DNA from: Nepenthes gracilis
Lineage: Eukaryota > Streptophyta > Magnoliopsida > Caryophyllales > Nepenthaceae
NCBI GenBank assembly: GCA_033239525.1
Contig: BSYO01000031.1
Span: 3,504,467-3,568,466 of the forward strand
DNA length: 64,000 nucleotides
Direction: 5' to 3'
Both the position numbers and the translations under genes were made by a program. Shown here in pieces: positions 1 through 9,249 of this stretch. Below the pieces are notes generated by a model. That model did not search any database. It saw only the letters and a list, made by a program, of their open reading frames with translations, and was not told the DNA's origin. How positions within the stretch are numbered: position 1 is the first letter of the stretch; the number at the start of each line of letters is the position of its first letter.

Positions 1-136
1 ACTGGCCCACGTAAAATAGATAAATAAATAGATAACATAATATTTAAAAATGTGCCAAAAATAATAATAAAAAAAATTATTTCTCTTCTTTTTCGTTCTC
101 CTGCTGCTTTCTATCTATGCCTTGACGGTTTACCAG

Positions 137-222
137 ACAAGAAGAATGAAAACAAGAAAGTTGCTGTCGATGAGTTTCTGCCAGCATCTGCCGCCCTTGA
201 AGCAATCCAGTATTCCATGTAA
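137..222 (+). CDS. exon-like fragment, product unrecognised
   Basis: A long pyrimidine-rich tract ends in an AG at 135-136, the form of a plant splice acceptor. The following stretch reads as a lysine-rich then alanine-rich peptide ([13 protein letters not shown], then [14 protein letters not shown]) and stops at TAA 220-222. The same place offers a strong donor, GTAAGT, at 219-224, so it could be an internal exon ending at 218 rather than a last exon. Base composition is less AT-rich than the DNA around it. I do not recognise the protein. The rest of the gene would lie to the left of the window. Confidence 0.35.
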
Positions 223-447
223 GTGACGTTCCCCCTTTTCTCCAATCATTATAAAATTTGGGAAATATTCAATCACACATTTAAGCATTGACGTTATAAA
301 TATAGATAAAAATAGATCGGGATCACGTCAAAATAAAAATTTAAATAGTAATAATATTGCCGGTAATTTTCAAAGAACATAGGTATCATCTCTGATTTCT
401 AACTTAGATTGAAATATGTTGTGTCCGGTCGGGACTGAGGGGGAGCC

Positions 448-678
448 CCACCTATGCGGGATTGAGGGGGCGTCCTTCTCCCCTGTGGAGAAGGACCGTC
501 CTTCTCTTAATCTGGGCCGTCGGATATAAAATTCGACGGTTACGTATTTTAGATGATTAAATTTAAAATCGAACGGCCCATGTTATATTATCCATTTAAA
601 ACGTGTGGGCTATTGGATTTGACATTCAACGGTTCAGATGAGGAGAAGGACGCCCCCCGGATCCACCTATGCGGCCAT
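448..678. mobile_element. small inverted-repeat element (MITE-like) with flanking repeats
   Basis: A perfect 16-bp terminal inverted repeat (GGGGGCGTCCTTCTCC at 466-481 and its complement at 642-657) encloses about 160 bp without coding potential. An imperfect direct repeat of about 18 bp (CCACCTATGCGG..ATTGAG) lies just outside each end, at about 449-466 and 663-681. It is too long for a usual target duplication, so it may belong to an older outer element. Family not assigned. Confidence 0.55.
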
Positions 679-758
679 TGAGCTTTTGGATTTCAATGGT
701 TAAACGGGCACCTATTTTATTTTGCTAAAAAAATGTATGAAATAAGTCTTTTTTTTTT

Positions 759-763
759 ATTTG
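759..763. repeat. target-site duplication ATTTG, left copy
   Basis: ATTTG immediately precedes the TG that opens the left LTR at 764. It matches exactly the five bases (12417-12421) following the CA that closes the right LTR, as expected for integrase-mediated insertion. Confidence 0.9.
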
Positions 764-1227
764 TGATGCGTACCTGGATCCGACTTCGAACAGATTCGGA
801 TTCTTCGGGATGGTTTGAACCGGCTCCGTTCACTGAGTGCGAATCCTGCACACCATTAAAGCAAACGAGAGGTCAGCGTTAACGGCGTCCGACGCTCAAG
901 TCAGTAAATAGCCTTCAATGGAAGGAACTGAAAGAGAGTAAAAGCGACAGGAGAGGGGAAAGGAGTGTCTTGTTCCAGATGTCAGAAATGCGCAAGTCCT
1001 TTCTCGTATCTGGATGGTGGCAAGGCAGAAAACGTGTGTAAGGACCCGTTCGTTGCCTTGGAGTTGGACTGTGTTTGAGTGTTTGAGAGTTTGGCTGATG
1101 GGAATCAGAGCTTGCTTCTTAGAGCACTTAGGGTTTTCTGTCTCAGTCTGAGCTTGAAGAAAGAGAAAGAGTCTGTCAGTATGGTAAAAGTATCCACGAA
1201 AGCATGCCCTGGATGGTGGATCCAAAG

Positions 1228-1240
1228 CCTCTTTTATGGC
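1228..1240 (-). promoter_or_regulatory. candidate TATA box in LTR
   Basis: Read on the minus strand, the sequence is CCATAAAAGAGGC. It is preserved in the other LTR at 11582-11594, in the position expected between U3 and R. Only the right-hand copy would drive the element. Confidence 0.4.
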
Positions 1241-1747
1241 AAAGATGGCGATCCTCCTTCTTTGGAAGGGAGGATCGTCCCTAGAATCTGCGGCCGGCCT
1301 TCCTTCTGGAGGCTGACGCTTGTTGCCCAATTGTGGAGGATTGTTTCCTTCTGAGGCCATCAACCACTTTCCAAGTTAGCCTCCTTCCTTACCGCTGAGG
1401 TTCCTTGGCTGGCAAGGAGTTGGAAGGATCTGGCGCCTTCCTTATTTGAAGGGCGCCAATCTTGCTGATATTTCCTTTAAGATCGTGGAATATCTTTGGA
1501 AGATCGTGGGCGGCTTTGTTATGGTGATGGGCCTAAACGGTCGGTCGGGCGTATCAAGTTAGAAAGCTTTTCGAGGCCCAATATGCAAAGCGCGGACAGT
1601 CAACGCACAGGTTGGTTGTCTGTGTGCGTGTTAGCCGCCTTTATGAAAGGCGTCGTCGTTGGCCTCCATTTGGGCCATGGGCACAGTGAGTCGGGGCCGC
1701 CTCTTGTAGAAGGGCCTCGTTTGGGCCCGGTATGTAGGAAGCGAGCC

Positions 1748-2002
1748 GGTCAACGCCTCGAGTTGACCGTCGACTGTTGCCGCCTTCATGGAGAACGAAG
1801 GGAGAGCGGCGGGCGACCAACTGATGGGCTGTGGGCAAGAATGGAATAGGCCCATCACTGTTGCAAAGCCTCTAAAGGCCCAACAAACTGGTCAACGCCG
1901 GGTTGACCGTTTGTGAACAAGCTGACCGTCCTTGGGCCTTTTGGTTCCTGGGCTCGTCTTCTTACTGGGCCGCTAGAAACGTTGACTGGGCTTCTGTTGA
2001 CC
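1748..2002 (-). promoter_or_regulatory. W-box cluster in LTR U3
   Basis: Six WRKY-type W-box cores (TTGACC/T or the complement) fall in 255 bp: 1748-1753, 1763-1768, 1890-1895, 1903-1908, 1982-1987 and 1997-2002. The region is on the U3 side, upstream of the candidate TATA in transcriptional orientation. Similar motifs recur near the same end of the other LTR (about 12265-12320) and of the solo LTR at 27103-28033. WRKY binding is inferred from the motif only. Confidence 0.45.
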
Positions 2003-2220
2003 TTTCTTTGGGCCAGCCCATTATTGGTATACCCATCACTAAATTTCATGTTGGTGGTTAGATTTACGGCCTCCAAGTATGTTCATGATGGACGTTTTCC
2101 TTACTTTGAGAATCTGTGGGAAACTTATAAAAAGAGTAAAGGAGGGCTTGGACAGGAATCGTTGACCGTTTTGCTGATTCCGAGTACTGCAATTGTTTGA
2201 CCGTCTTGCCAAGTCGATTA

Positions 2221-2310
2221 GGAGTTCGAAATTGTTGGCCGTCCGGCGATTTCCGGAGTTCCGTAATTGTTGGCCGTCCGGCCAATTCCGGAGTTCGGGT
2301 AATTGGCCGA
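2221..2310. repeat. 35-bp tandem repeat, about 2.5 copies
   Basis: Units start GGAGTTC at 2221, 2255 and 2290 and contain ATTGTTGGCCGTCCGG. The array lies in the non-coding part of the Tat element between the 3' LTR and the antisense ORF. Confidence 0.7.
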
Positions 2311-2390
2311 AATCGTCAATTTCGAGTTGGTGTTGACCGTGCCAGCGGAATGAATTTTGCCGACTTTTGGCCGATCGCAAGGCAAAAAGT

Positions 2391-2570
2391 GACACGTGTC
2401 TTCCTTTGGTTGGAAGGTGATCAAGGCCCATTAATATGCCGTAGATCCGCCCCTTTGGCGGTCAAGTGGAGTGGCGACACGTGGCAATTTTCGATGACAG
2501 AGCCATTAATGAGGGGTTCCGCAAGGAGTCCCGTCGTTTGGCCGGGGTCGAATGAGGAGGTGACACGTGG
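2391..2570 (+). promoter_or_regulatory. three G-boxes at 85-bp spacing upstream of the antisense ORF
   Basis: GACACGTG occurs at 2391, 2476 and 2562, each with the palindromic G-box core CACGTG; the last two continue as ACACGTGGC, the ABA-response-element form. Surrounding sequence is also weakly repeated (CCATTAAT follows the first two), so this is a degenerate 85-bp tandem duplication. It ends about 150 bp before the start codon at 2723, a plausible promoter position for the plus-strand ORF. Confidence 0.5.
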
Positions 2571-2722
2571 CGGAGTTCGACGGCGTCAATCGCCCTTGCA
2601 AGCTTGGCGCTTAAGTTTTCCTTCCGTTTTGTTTGAAATCAGTTACGCCTCCAACCTTTTGTCTTCCTCATTCTCGTTTCCCAGCTGAGTCTTTCGAAGA
2701 AACCCTAGAACCTTTCCCGATC

Positions 2723-4489
2723 ATGGCTTCGGTAGCAGATTTCTCATCTGACTTGAGGGAGAGTGATATTAAGGCATTGTGCGTTAAATTCAACATTTCG
2801 AAAGAGATGGCCTGGAGGGTTCCGGGCGCGGACGATAGAGCCTCTTACCCACCGGAAGGCTATTTCACCGTTTACGAGGCTCACCTGAGGAGCGGCCTTC
2901 GCCTGCCGATGCCGGAGGAGCTTGAATCAATCATAGCGGCTCTCCAAGTTCCCATTGCTCAGCTCCACGCCAATGCATTGAGGTATATTTGTACCCTGTG
3001 TATTTTTTCCCGAAAAATTGGCCAGAAGTTTAGAATGTCCGGCCTTAAGGTCGTTTTTAAGATAACCCAGGGGTTGGAGTGGATCTCACTCAGCCCCCGT
3101 ACTGGGATGAAAATAAACAAGGCCATCCACGACTCCCTGAAGAACTGGAAAAACCGGTTCTTCTTTGTAAAGGTGGGAGACAAGTGGCCTATCGCACGGG
3201 ACTGGGGTAGGGTCCCGGAGGTACATCTGGGTACGCCGTCTGCGGCGGAGAACACCGCCTACGCCTGGCTGACCAAGGCGATACGGCAAAACCCCGATGT
3301 GTTCAAGAGGGATTTTTTGGTTTCCGCCCGAGGAAAGGAAACCGGAAAAGTAAGCCGCACCCTCCTAAATGGGGACCGCTCATCCGTCCAGGGCGTGCCA
3401 CATCCACACCCTCCATTGATCTTGAGGAGTCATCCTGGCGCGAAGCCTGAGCGGAGAGGTCCGGGCGAGGCCGACTCCGAGGAGTCATTTGCCTACGGGA
3501 TGGGCTCCATGAGGAGCCAGCTCGCGACGTGCTCGAGGGTTCGCGCATTTATATTATAGAGCCGTCGTCATGAGTCGATTCGTCCGCTGCCACCCCAAAG
3601 GCGGCCAGAAGGAGGAGGAAACCTGCCGCAGCTGCTCCAGAGGCTGCTAAGGAGGAGCCTGTCGCGGCCATTCCAGAGGCTGCTAGGGAGGAGCCCGCCG
3701 CAGCCGTTCCAGAGGCTGCTAGGGAGGAGCCCGCCGCAGCCGTTCCAGTGGCTGCTGGGGAGGAGTCCACCGCTGCCGTTGAGGATGACGAGCTCTTGGA
3801 AAGAATTCTGGAGGAGGCCGCGGCGTATTCGGCGCAAGAGGGCGCTTCTAGCTCAGCACCTCCAGCTCCACCTCCGGCGGGGCCAGGCCTAGAGTCTTGG
3901 CCTGGGAGGCCTCACAGGAAGACTTATGAGGTACGACCTTTGCAACGGTTTCCTTACAACTCTTTCTTCCTTATGTTTACAGACTCACGTTTCGTTTTGG
4001 TCTGTGCGGCCAAGAAGATTGCCGCTTGTGATCTCGAGGAAATGGAGCGGCGTGAACGTATCATTGCGGACCAGGGAGGCCGAGATAGCCTGGCTAGATG
4101 CCAAGCTGGCGGATTGAGGAGGAGAGCTCCGTGAGCAGACAGCTGCTCTCGAGACTGTTATGGCGGGAGTGGAGGCTGAGAACATCGAGCTGAAGGCGGA
4201 GGTTGCTGAGCTGAAAGCGAAGGTTGCTCGTTTAAAGGAGGATGATCAAAATAAAACGAACATCAAACGCCTCGCAGATCGAGCCGCCGCCGCAGAAAGT
4301 GAGCTGGGCACTCGGTTGACCCTCCATGAGGTTAGCGGTGCTCTACACGCCCGGCTGTTAGACGGGCTCAACATTGGACGTCACGTCGCGCGGTTGGTTG
4401 TTCCTGACTTCCCGGTGGAGTTTATTAATCAAAGAAACCGCGCAGTGCTGCGTAAGGAAGATCTGCAGAGAGAGCCCCGTGATAGCTAG
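2723..4489 (+). pseudogene. antisense additional ORF of the Tat element (plant 'gypsy-type transposon' protein)
   Basis: This frame runs opposite to gag-pol. ATG 2723 has a good context (GATCATGGC) after an AAACCCTAGAA leader. The first 210 or so codons are continuous and look like the plant family often annotated as putative gypsy-type transposon protein (Transposase_28): a region around WRVPGADDRASYPPEGYFTV, then PMPEELESIIAAL, then NWKNRFFFVKVGDKW. After about 3350 the frame changes, either through an intron (donor-like AAAAGTAAGC) or a frameshift. An alanine/glutamate repeat tract follows, then a possible short intron ending TTTACAG at 3981, and a heptad-like coiled coil (ENIELKAEVAELKAKVARL) ending at 4489. 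A stop near 4115 breaks the downstream frame. Tat relatives such as Grande carry antisense ORFs here; their function is unknown. Confidence 0.7.
3618..3765 (+). repeat. 36-bp in-frame repeat (12-residue unit)
   Basis: About four copies of a 36-bp unit encode EEPAAAVPEAAR-like 12-mers in the antisense ORF. The middle copies are nearly identical, and the length preserves the frame. Confidence 0.75.
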
Positions 4490-4639
4490 GGTAGTCTGCC
4501 AGCCTTGTAGCTTTTTGTACTCCCTTTTTCTTTTTGCTGTATGTAAATTGCAACACACTTAATGAAATGGAAATTCTTTTTCAGCTCAATGTCCCTTGCC
4601 TTTTGTTGCTTTGTGTTTGTTTATTTTATTGCATCGGGC

Positions 4640-4980
4640 GGCCAACCTGGTTGGCCGGCGCCATTTTCTTGGTTGCCTAAGGAGCTGAGCCCCCGGGCTC
4701 GGCAGGTGGTTGCATTAACCAATCTTACGGTACTGTCCAAGCGAGAACTTGGGCAGTCGGTGTTAGAGAAGGAGCGCTTCTCGTTATTGTTCAACCATGC
4801 TACCCTTTTATAGAGAAGGTTGGTGCGTGGGGTAGCCAACTTGGTTGGCTGGCTTCTTAAGGAGTAGATCCTTGCCGAAAGCAAAGATTGTAAGAACCCA
4901 CTGGTGGCGCCGTTCAAGTGAGGACTTGGGTTGCCAATGTTGGAGAAGAAAAGCTTCTCCCTTCGACCGTCGTTGACTGA
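4640..4980. repeat. two diverged copies of a ~195-bp unit
   Basis: GCCAACCTGGTTGGCCGGC (about 4640) and GCCAACTTGGTTGGCTGGC (about 4836) open two copies. Both continue with TTAAGGAG/CTAAGGAG, ..CAAG..GA.ACTTGGG, then GTTAGAGAAGGAGCGCTTCTC and GTTGGAGAAGAAAAGCTTCTC. Non-coding part of the Tat element. Confidence 0.6.
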
Positions 4981-5040
4981 CGTTGTTGCTCCCCGAAAAG
5001 AGGTCGTCGCGTGTGCCATTCTTGCCCCCTAAGGTTTTTA

Positions 5041-5300
5041 GACCACTATGGGCCACTTGGATGACCAAGGTTTAGTACGACCGCTATTGGGCCGCTCGGA
5101 TGACCGAGGTTCGGAGGACAGTCACGGGCCACTTGGATGACCAAGGTTTTAAGACCGCTCATGGGCCACTGGATGACCGGGGTTTGCACCAGCCTCGGGC
5201 CACCTAGATGACTAGGGTTTAAGACCGCTTATGGGCCACCTGGATGACCTGTGGTTTTGAGACCACTTTTTGGGCCACCTAGATGACTAGGGTTTAGCGA
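5041..5300. repeat. 38-bp tandem array, about seven copies
   Basis: Seven imperfect units share the core GGGCCACTTGGATGACC followed by AGGTTTa. They begin near 5041, 5079, 5116, 5153, 5190, 5223 and 5260, just past the end of integrase in element orientation. Such hypervariable tandem repeats are known from the 3' untranslated region of Tat elements and can seed satellite DNA. Confidence 0.85.
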
Positions 5301-5439
5301 GAGGGTGAAGACCCTCCCGACTTAGGGGCAGTCTAGGTCAGATGGATACCTGCAAGGCAAACACAGTTCATAGGTCTTAGGATTCTATATGCTAAGTAAA
5401 CTCCCATTTTTTCAAAGCGAAAACAAGCACACGAATGAA

Positions 5440-6460
5440 TGCACAGGGTCGAGTAAGGGCGTACCTGGGTTCCCTATTGGAAGTAGCGCTTCAGGTGGGT
5501 AGCGTTCCACGTTCGTGGGACCAACTTTCCGTCCTGGTTCCGGAGCTTGTACGCTCCATTGCGCAGGACGGCGGAGACGAGAAAAGGTCCCTCCCAGTTG
5601 GGAGAGAGCTTGTTTTTGGGCGGCTAGCTTTACTGTGGGCTCGATGCATCGTAGGACTAGGTCCCCAACGCCGAATTGCGGGCTTTTACCTTTTATTGTA
5701 GTATCGGGCAACTCGGTGTTGGTACGCTGTTGTCCGTACTCTAGCGGCGTCGCGGGCTTCCTCTAGCAAGTCCAAATGCTCACTGATTTTCTGGGAGTTG
5801 GTATGTGGGTCAAAGGACTCCACCCTGAGACTTGGGAGCCCGATTTCAACAGGAATTACCGCTTCAGTCCCGTAGCATAGGCTGAAGGGCGTCTCTCGCG
5901 TTGGTTCCTTTGGGGTCAGACGATAAGACCGGAGGACGGATGGGAGCTCGGCCAAGAGCCCTGGCGTCCTCCAACTTAGTTTTTAACCCGTGGAGTAGCG
6001 TACGGTTCGTGACCTCCCTGTCCGTTGTCTGGGGTATGCTACCGAAGTGTGGACCAGCTTGATTCCAAGGCTGGTGCAATACTTGGTGAAGCGCTTCCCC
6101 GAAAATTGGGTCCCGTTGTCAGTCACCACGACCTCTGGGACGCCAAATTTGCAAACAATGCTCTGGCGAAGGAACTCTAAAGCATTGTGTTTTGTGATTT
6201 TGCAAGCGGGGCAGCTTCGACCCACTTAGTGAAGTAGTCGATGCCCGCTATGATGAATATCCTTTGCCCGTGGCAATGGGAAATGGGCCGAGAATGTCAA
6301 GCCCCCATTGCGCGAAAGGCCATGGGGCCTGAAGGGACTTTAAGTCAGCGGACGGCTGGTGATGGAGGTTGCCATGAAGCTGGCAACTCTCGCATTTCTT
6401 AACAAACTCTAGCGCGTCCTTTTTCATTGAGGGCCAGTAGTAGCCCTACCGCATAATTTT
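5440..6460 (-). pseudogene. Tat element integrase (frameshifted)
   Basis: Read on the minus strand, the zinc-binding end shows CESCQLHGNLHH (about 6400), then QWGLDILGPFPIATGKG carrying the first catalytic Asp, YFTKWVEAAPLA, and VVTDNGTQFSG with the second Asp (about 6110). The C-terminal part includes RLTPKEPTRETPFSLCYGTEAVIP and GVGDLVLR. The parts lie in different frames, so several indels are needed to join them. The role would be insertion of the element's cDNA. No chromodomain is seen at its end. Confidence 0.85.
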
Positions 6461-6858
6461 AAAGGCTAGGTTCTTCCCGCCCTACATGTGATCGCAGATC
6501 CCGAGGTGAACTTCGCCCGGTAGCGTAGTTGCCTCCTCGGGAGATAGGCAGATAAGATACGGAGTTGAGTATCAGAAGAGCGATCTGAGCGTCCAATCAA
6601 CTACCGTGTACCAACAATTTGTCTTTTTGATCTTGGCCTTTTCGGTGTCCTCCGAAAGTGATCCGTCGGCCCAGTATCTAAGGTAAGGAGTCATCCGGTT
6701 TTCCGTCTCGGAAATCGCATGGCCTCTGTTTTTCTATGCTAGGAGCGTTCGGGACCTCCCGCGTGTCCCCTCGAAAGCTGCTGCGGGTTCTCGGCGGCAG
6801 TGCTCGCTAGCTAGCCGGTGCGCCTTCCAATTTTCCGCTCGAGAACGTGAACCGGTGG

Positions 6859-7190
6859 TCACCTTGTCGAAACTCCTGGATAGCCTCCTTTGCCTTTGCA
6901 GTGCACAGCCAAGGAAGGGTTGTTCGCGAAGCCCCTATTGACTTGGTTGACGATTAATTCGGAGTCGTTGTGGATCGCCGATCTCTTGGTGAGCACTCCT
7001 TTGCCAATCGCAAGCCGGCCAATAGGGCTTTGTACTTTCAGCCGACGTTGTTGGTCATTTGGGAAATCAAGTTTCGTGGAATACTTGATCTCGAATCCGT
7101 CAGGGGTTGTTAAGATCACCCCCGCCCTCCGCCCACCTTGTCGTGGATGACCCGCCCACGTGGAGTGTCCATTTTGGGACCTCATTGGGT
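6859..7190 (-). pseudogene. second (archaeal-type) RNase H domain
   Basis: The minus-strand frame contains GVILTTPDGFEIKYSTKLDF and later DSELIVNQVNRGF. This fits the extra RNase H-like domain between the first RNase H and integrase in Tat elements (usual forms AGIVLTSPEG and DSQLVVNQV). The expected N-terminal DGS motif and the NNEAEYEAL block are altered or lost, so activity is unlikely. Confidence 0.8.
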
Positions 7191-7321
7191 TTGTTCTTCG
7201 TTTTCTAAAGGTGGCTCATCTTGAATGGGTGTTGTGGTCTCAACGATGAAGTCGGCGAGTCGCGCCTTTATGGCAGTCGGGATCAACTCGATGTCGAACT
7301 CACCCAATTCAATGGCCCACT

Positions 7322-7580
7322 TTACCAATCGCCCCAAAACGTCGGGCTTTGGAGTATGCCTTTCGGCGCACGGCCCGTAAGGACCACCACGCGATGCGCC
7401 TGAAAATATGGCCTCAATTTTCGCGCTGCGAAGATAAGTGCCCGTGCCATTTTTTTAGCATGCGGGTAGCGAGTTTCTGGGCCGGTCAATGTCTTGCTCA
7501 CATAATAGACCGGTTGTTGGATATCAGACTCTTGGCGCACGAGGACGGAGCTGAGGGATGCCTCCGGTACTACCAAGTAA
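7322..7580 (-). pseudogene. RNase H domain of the Tat polyprotein
   Basis: The frame includes QQPVYYVSKTLTGPETRYPH and KMARALIFAARKLRPYFQAH, typical of the Gypsy RNase H that directly follows reverse transcriptase. It continues the same degenerate pol gene and is interrupted on both sides. Confidence 0.85.
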
Positions 7581-7696
7581 AGGTACGGCTCCTCTCCGTC
7601 TCGGGTGATGCTAACAATGGTGGGGGCGAGATCGCTTCAACTCATCAAGGCGGTCAGCGGTCACCGCCCACTGGAATCCGTTAGACTTTGTCCCTC

Positions 7697-8350
7697 TTAA
7701 GGCTTTAAAGAAGGGTTGGTACTTGTCTCATAAAGACCGCGCGAGGAAGCGGACAAAGCAGCCAGTCGTCCAGTCAATCGTGGACGTCTTTTACGTTTCT
7801 TGGGAGCCATGTCGGCCAGGGCCTTAATCTTTTCCGGGTTTCCCTCGATCCATCGCCGAGAGACGATGAAACCCAAGAACTTCCCGAGGCTACCCCCGAA
7901 GATACATTTGGTGGATTTAGTTTCATTTGGTCTTTGGTGAGCACTCCAAATGACTCTTCCAGTCGCGTATGTGGTCGCCGTGACTCTGCTCTTGGCGAGC
8001 ATGTCGTCGACGTAGACCTCCATGTTGCGACCGATTTGCTTTTCGAACATCTTGTTTCACTAGTCGCCGGGTAGGTGGCTCCCAAGATTCTTTAACCCGA
8101 AGGGCATAACCTATAGCAATAGGTGCCCTGGTCAAAGTCGTGAACGAGGTATGCTCCTCGTCTTCGGGTTCATTACGATCCGATTGAGCCCGAATAAGCG
8201 CCCATGAAGCTTACAGGTTCGTGCCGCCGTGGAGTCAGTCAACAGTCAATCCGGCAAGGGAAAGTGTCTTTTTGGGCAGCCTTGTTGACGTCGGTAAAAT
8301 CGACGCACATCCGCCATTTTCGTTGCTCTTCTTAACCATGACGACGCGTT
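7697..8350 (-). pseudogene. reverse transcriptase of the Tat polyprotein
   Basis: The N-terminal block (about 8230-8350) gives VVMVKKSNE, then in another frame CVDFTDVNKAAQKDTFPLPD. The catalytic YVDDML box follows at about 8000 (MEVYVDDMLAKSR), then KCIFGGSLGKFLGFIVSRR near 7870-7920. The frame changes at least twice. Two of the three catalytic aspartates are visible in YVDD. This enzyme copied the element's RNA into DNA. Confidence 0.85.
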
Positions 8351-9059
8351 TGAGAGCCAATCCAAGGTCTTGGACTTCTCTCGATGAAGCTCTGCGGTCA
8401 GCCTTCTTCTTCACCTCCTCTCGGATGGCGATCGGTTTCTCAACGGAGTGGTTCCTCCGTTTTTGTCCGACCGGGCCATGGGCAGTGGATCAAGGCCCAA
8501 CTTGTGGACCATTACTTCACCGAGATCCTGCATGTCCGCGGAGTCCAGCAAAAAGGTCTGCGTTCCTTCGTAGGAACGCGATTAGTTCATCGCGTAGCGG
8601 CCCGGTGAGTGAGCCGCCAATCTGACGCACTTATCCGGTTCTCCCGGGTCCCAGTGGGACCCGGATCCGTGGCTTCACCAGCCGCGCCACGCAAGGTGGT
8701 CTCGTCTCGGTGATCGAGTTCTCCCACTGTCCGGTTACGCCACTAGGGCGTCCCAGGCCATGTAACAGTCCATCCCGGTGACCGATCTCCCGGAGAACTT
8801 CTCAACGCCGTAGGGCGTTGGGAATTTTATTTTCGAGATGTGGAATTGACGTGGATTTGCCCAAAACGTCGTTAGGCACGGCTTTGCCTAGTAACGCATT
8901 GTACATAGAGGGCGGTCAACCACTAGAAAGGTTAGCATTCGACTTCTTTTTTTTGGGTAGGTGCCTGTGGTGACTTCAGATTGGATTGTCCCTTGAGGCA
9001 GCACACAGGTTCGTTGTCAAGGCCGTATAAAGGTCCTTCAAGCAGGTTTTAGTTGATTC

Positions 9060-9240
9060 TTTTTAGGCCTAATCTAAAGAACGCGTCCAAATAAAGCAAG
9101 TCTTTAGAGCTACCATTATCAATAAAGACTCGTTTCAGCTGGTAGTCCGAAGTACCGTCTGAGACGAGTGCAGAAATTACAAGGGGGTCAGCATGGGGGG
9201 AGATTACATGGTTCGAATCACAGTCACTAAAGCTAATGAT
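9060..9240 (-). pseudogene. aspartic protease domain of the Tat polyprotein
   Basis: A clean minus-strand reading gives ISFSDCDSNHVISPHADPLV, then RVFIDNGSSKDLLY, with the active-site DNGSS in place of the usual DTGAS-type triad. This is the normal Tat form. It matures the polyprotein. Confidence 0.8.
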
Positions 9241-9249
9241 GTTGTCTAC

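Larger units (their letters stand above)
764..2038 (-). repeat. LTR (3' LTR of the Tat element)
   Basis: This 1275-bp copy aligns along its length with 11086-12416. Shared blocks include the run before GTCAGTAAATAG, the GCATGCCCTGGATGGTGGATCC block, and the terminal TATACCCATCA. It begins TGAT and ends ATCA, a short inverted terminal repeat. Since the element reads on the minus strand, its U3 end is at 2038. No clear polypurine tract is visible inside it, where one would be expected at about 2039-2055. Several short open frames here are non-coding. Confidence 0.92.

Noticed and set aside
896..1363. 155-residue minus-strand open frame in the left LTR, and its plus-strand partner
   Set aside because: Entirely inside the LTR, broken in the other LTR, and without any protein motif.
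5041..5300. CRISPR-like array
   Set aside because: Units are contiguous imperfect repeats without unique spacers, inside a plant retrotransposon.
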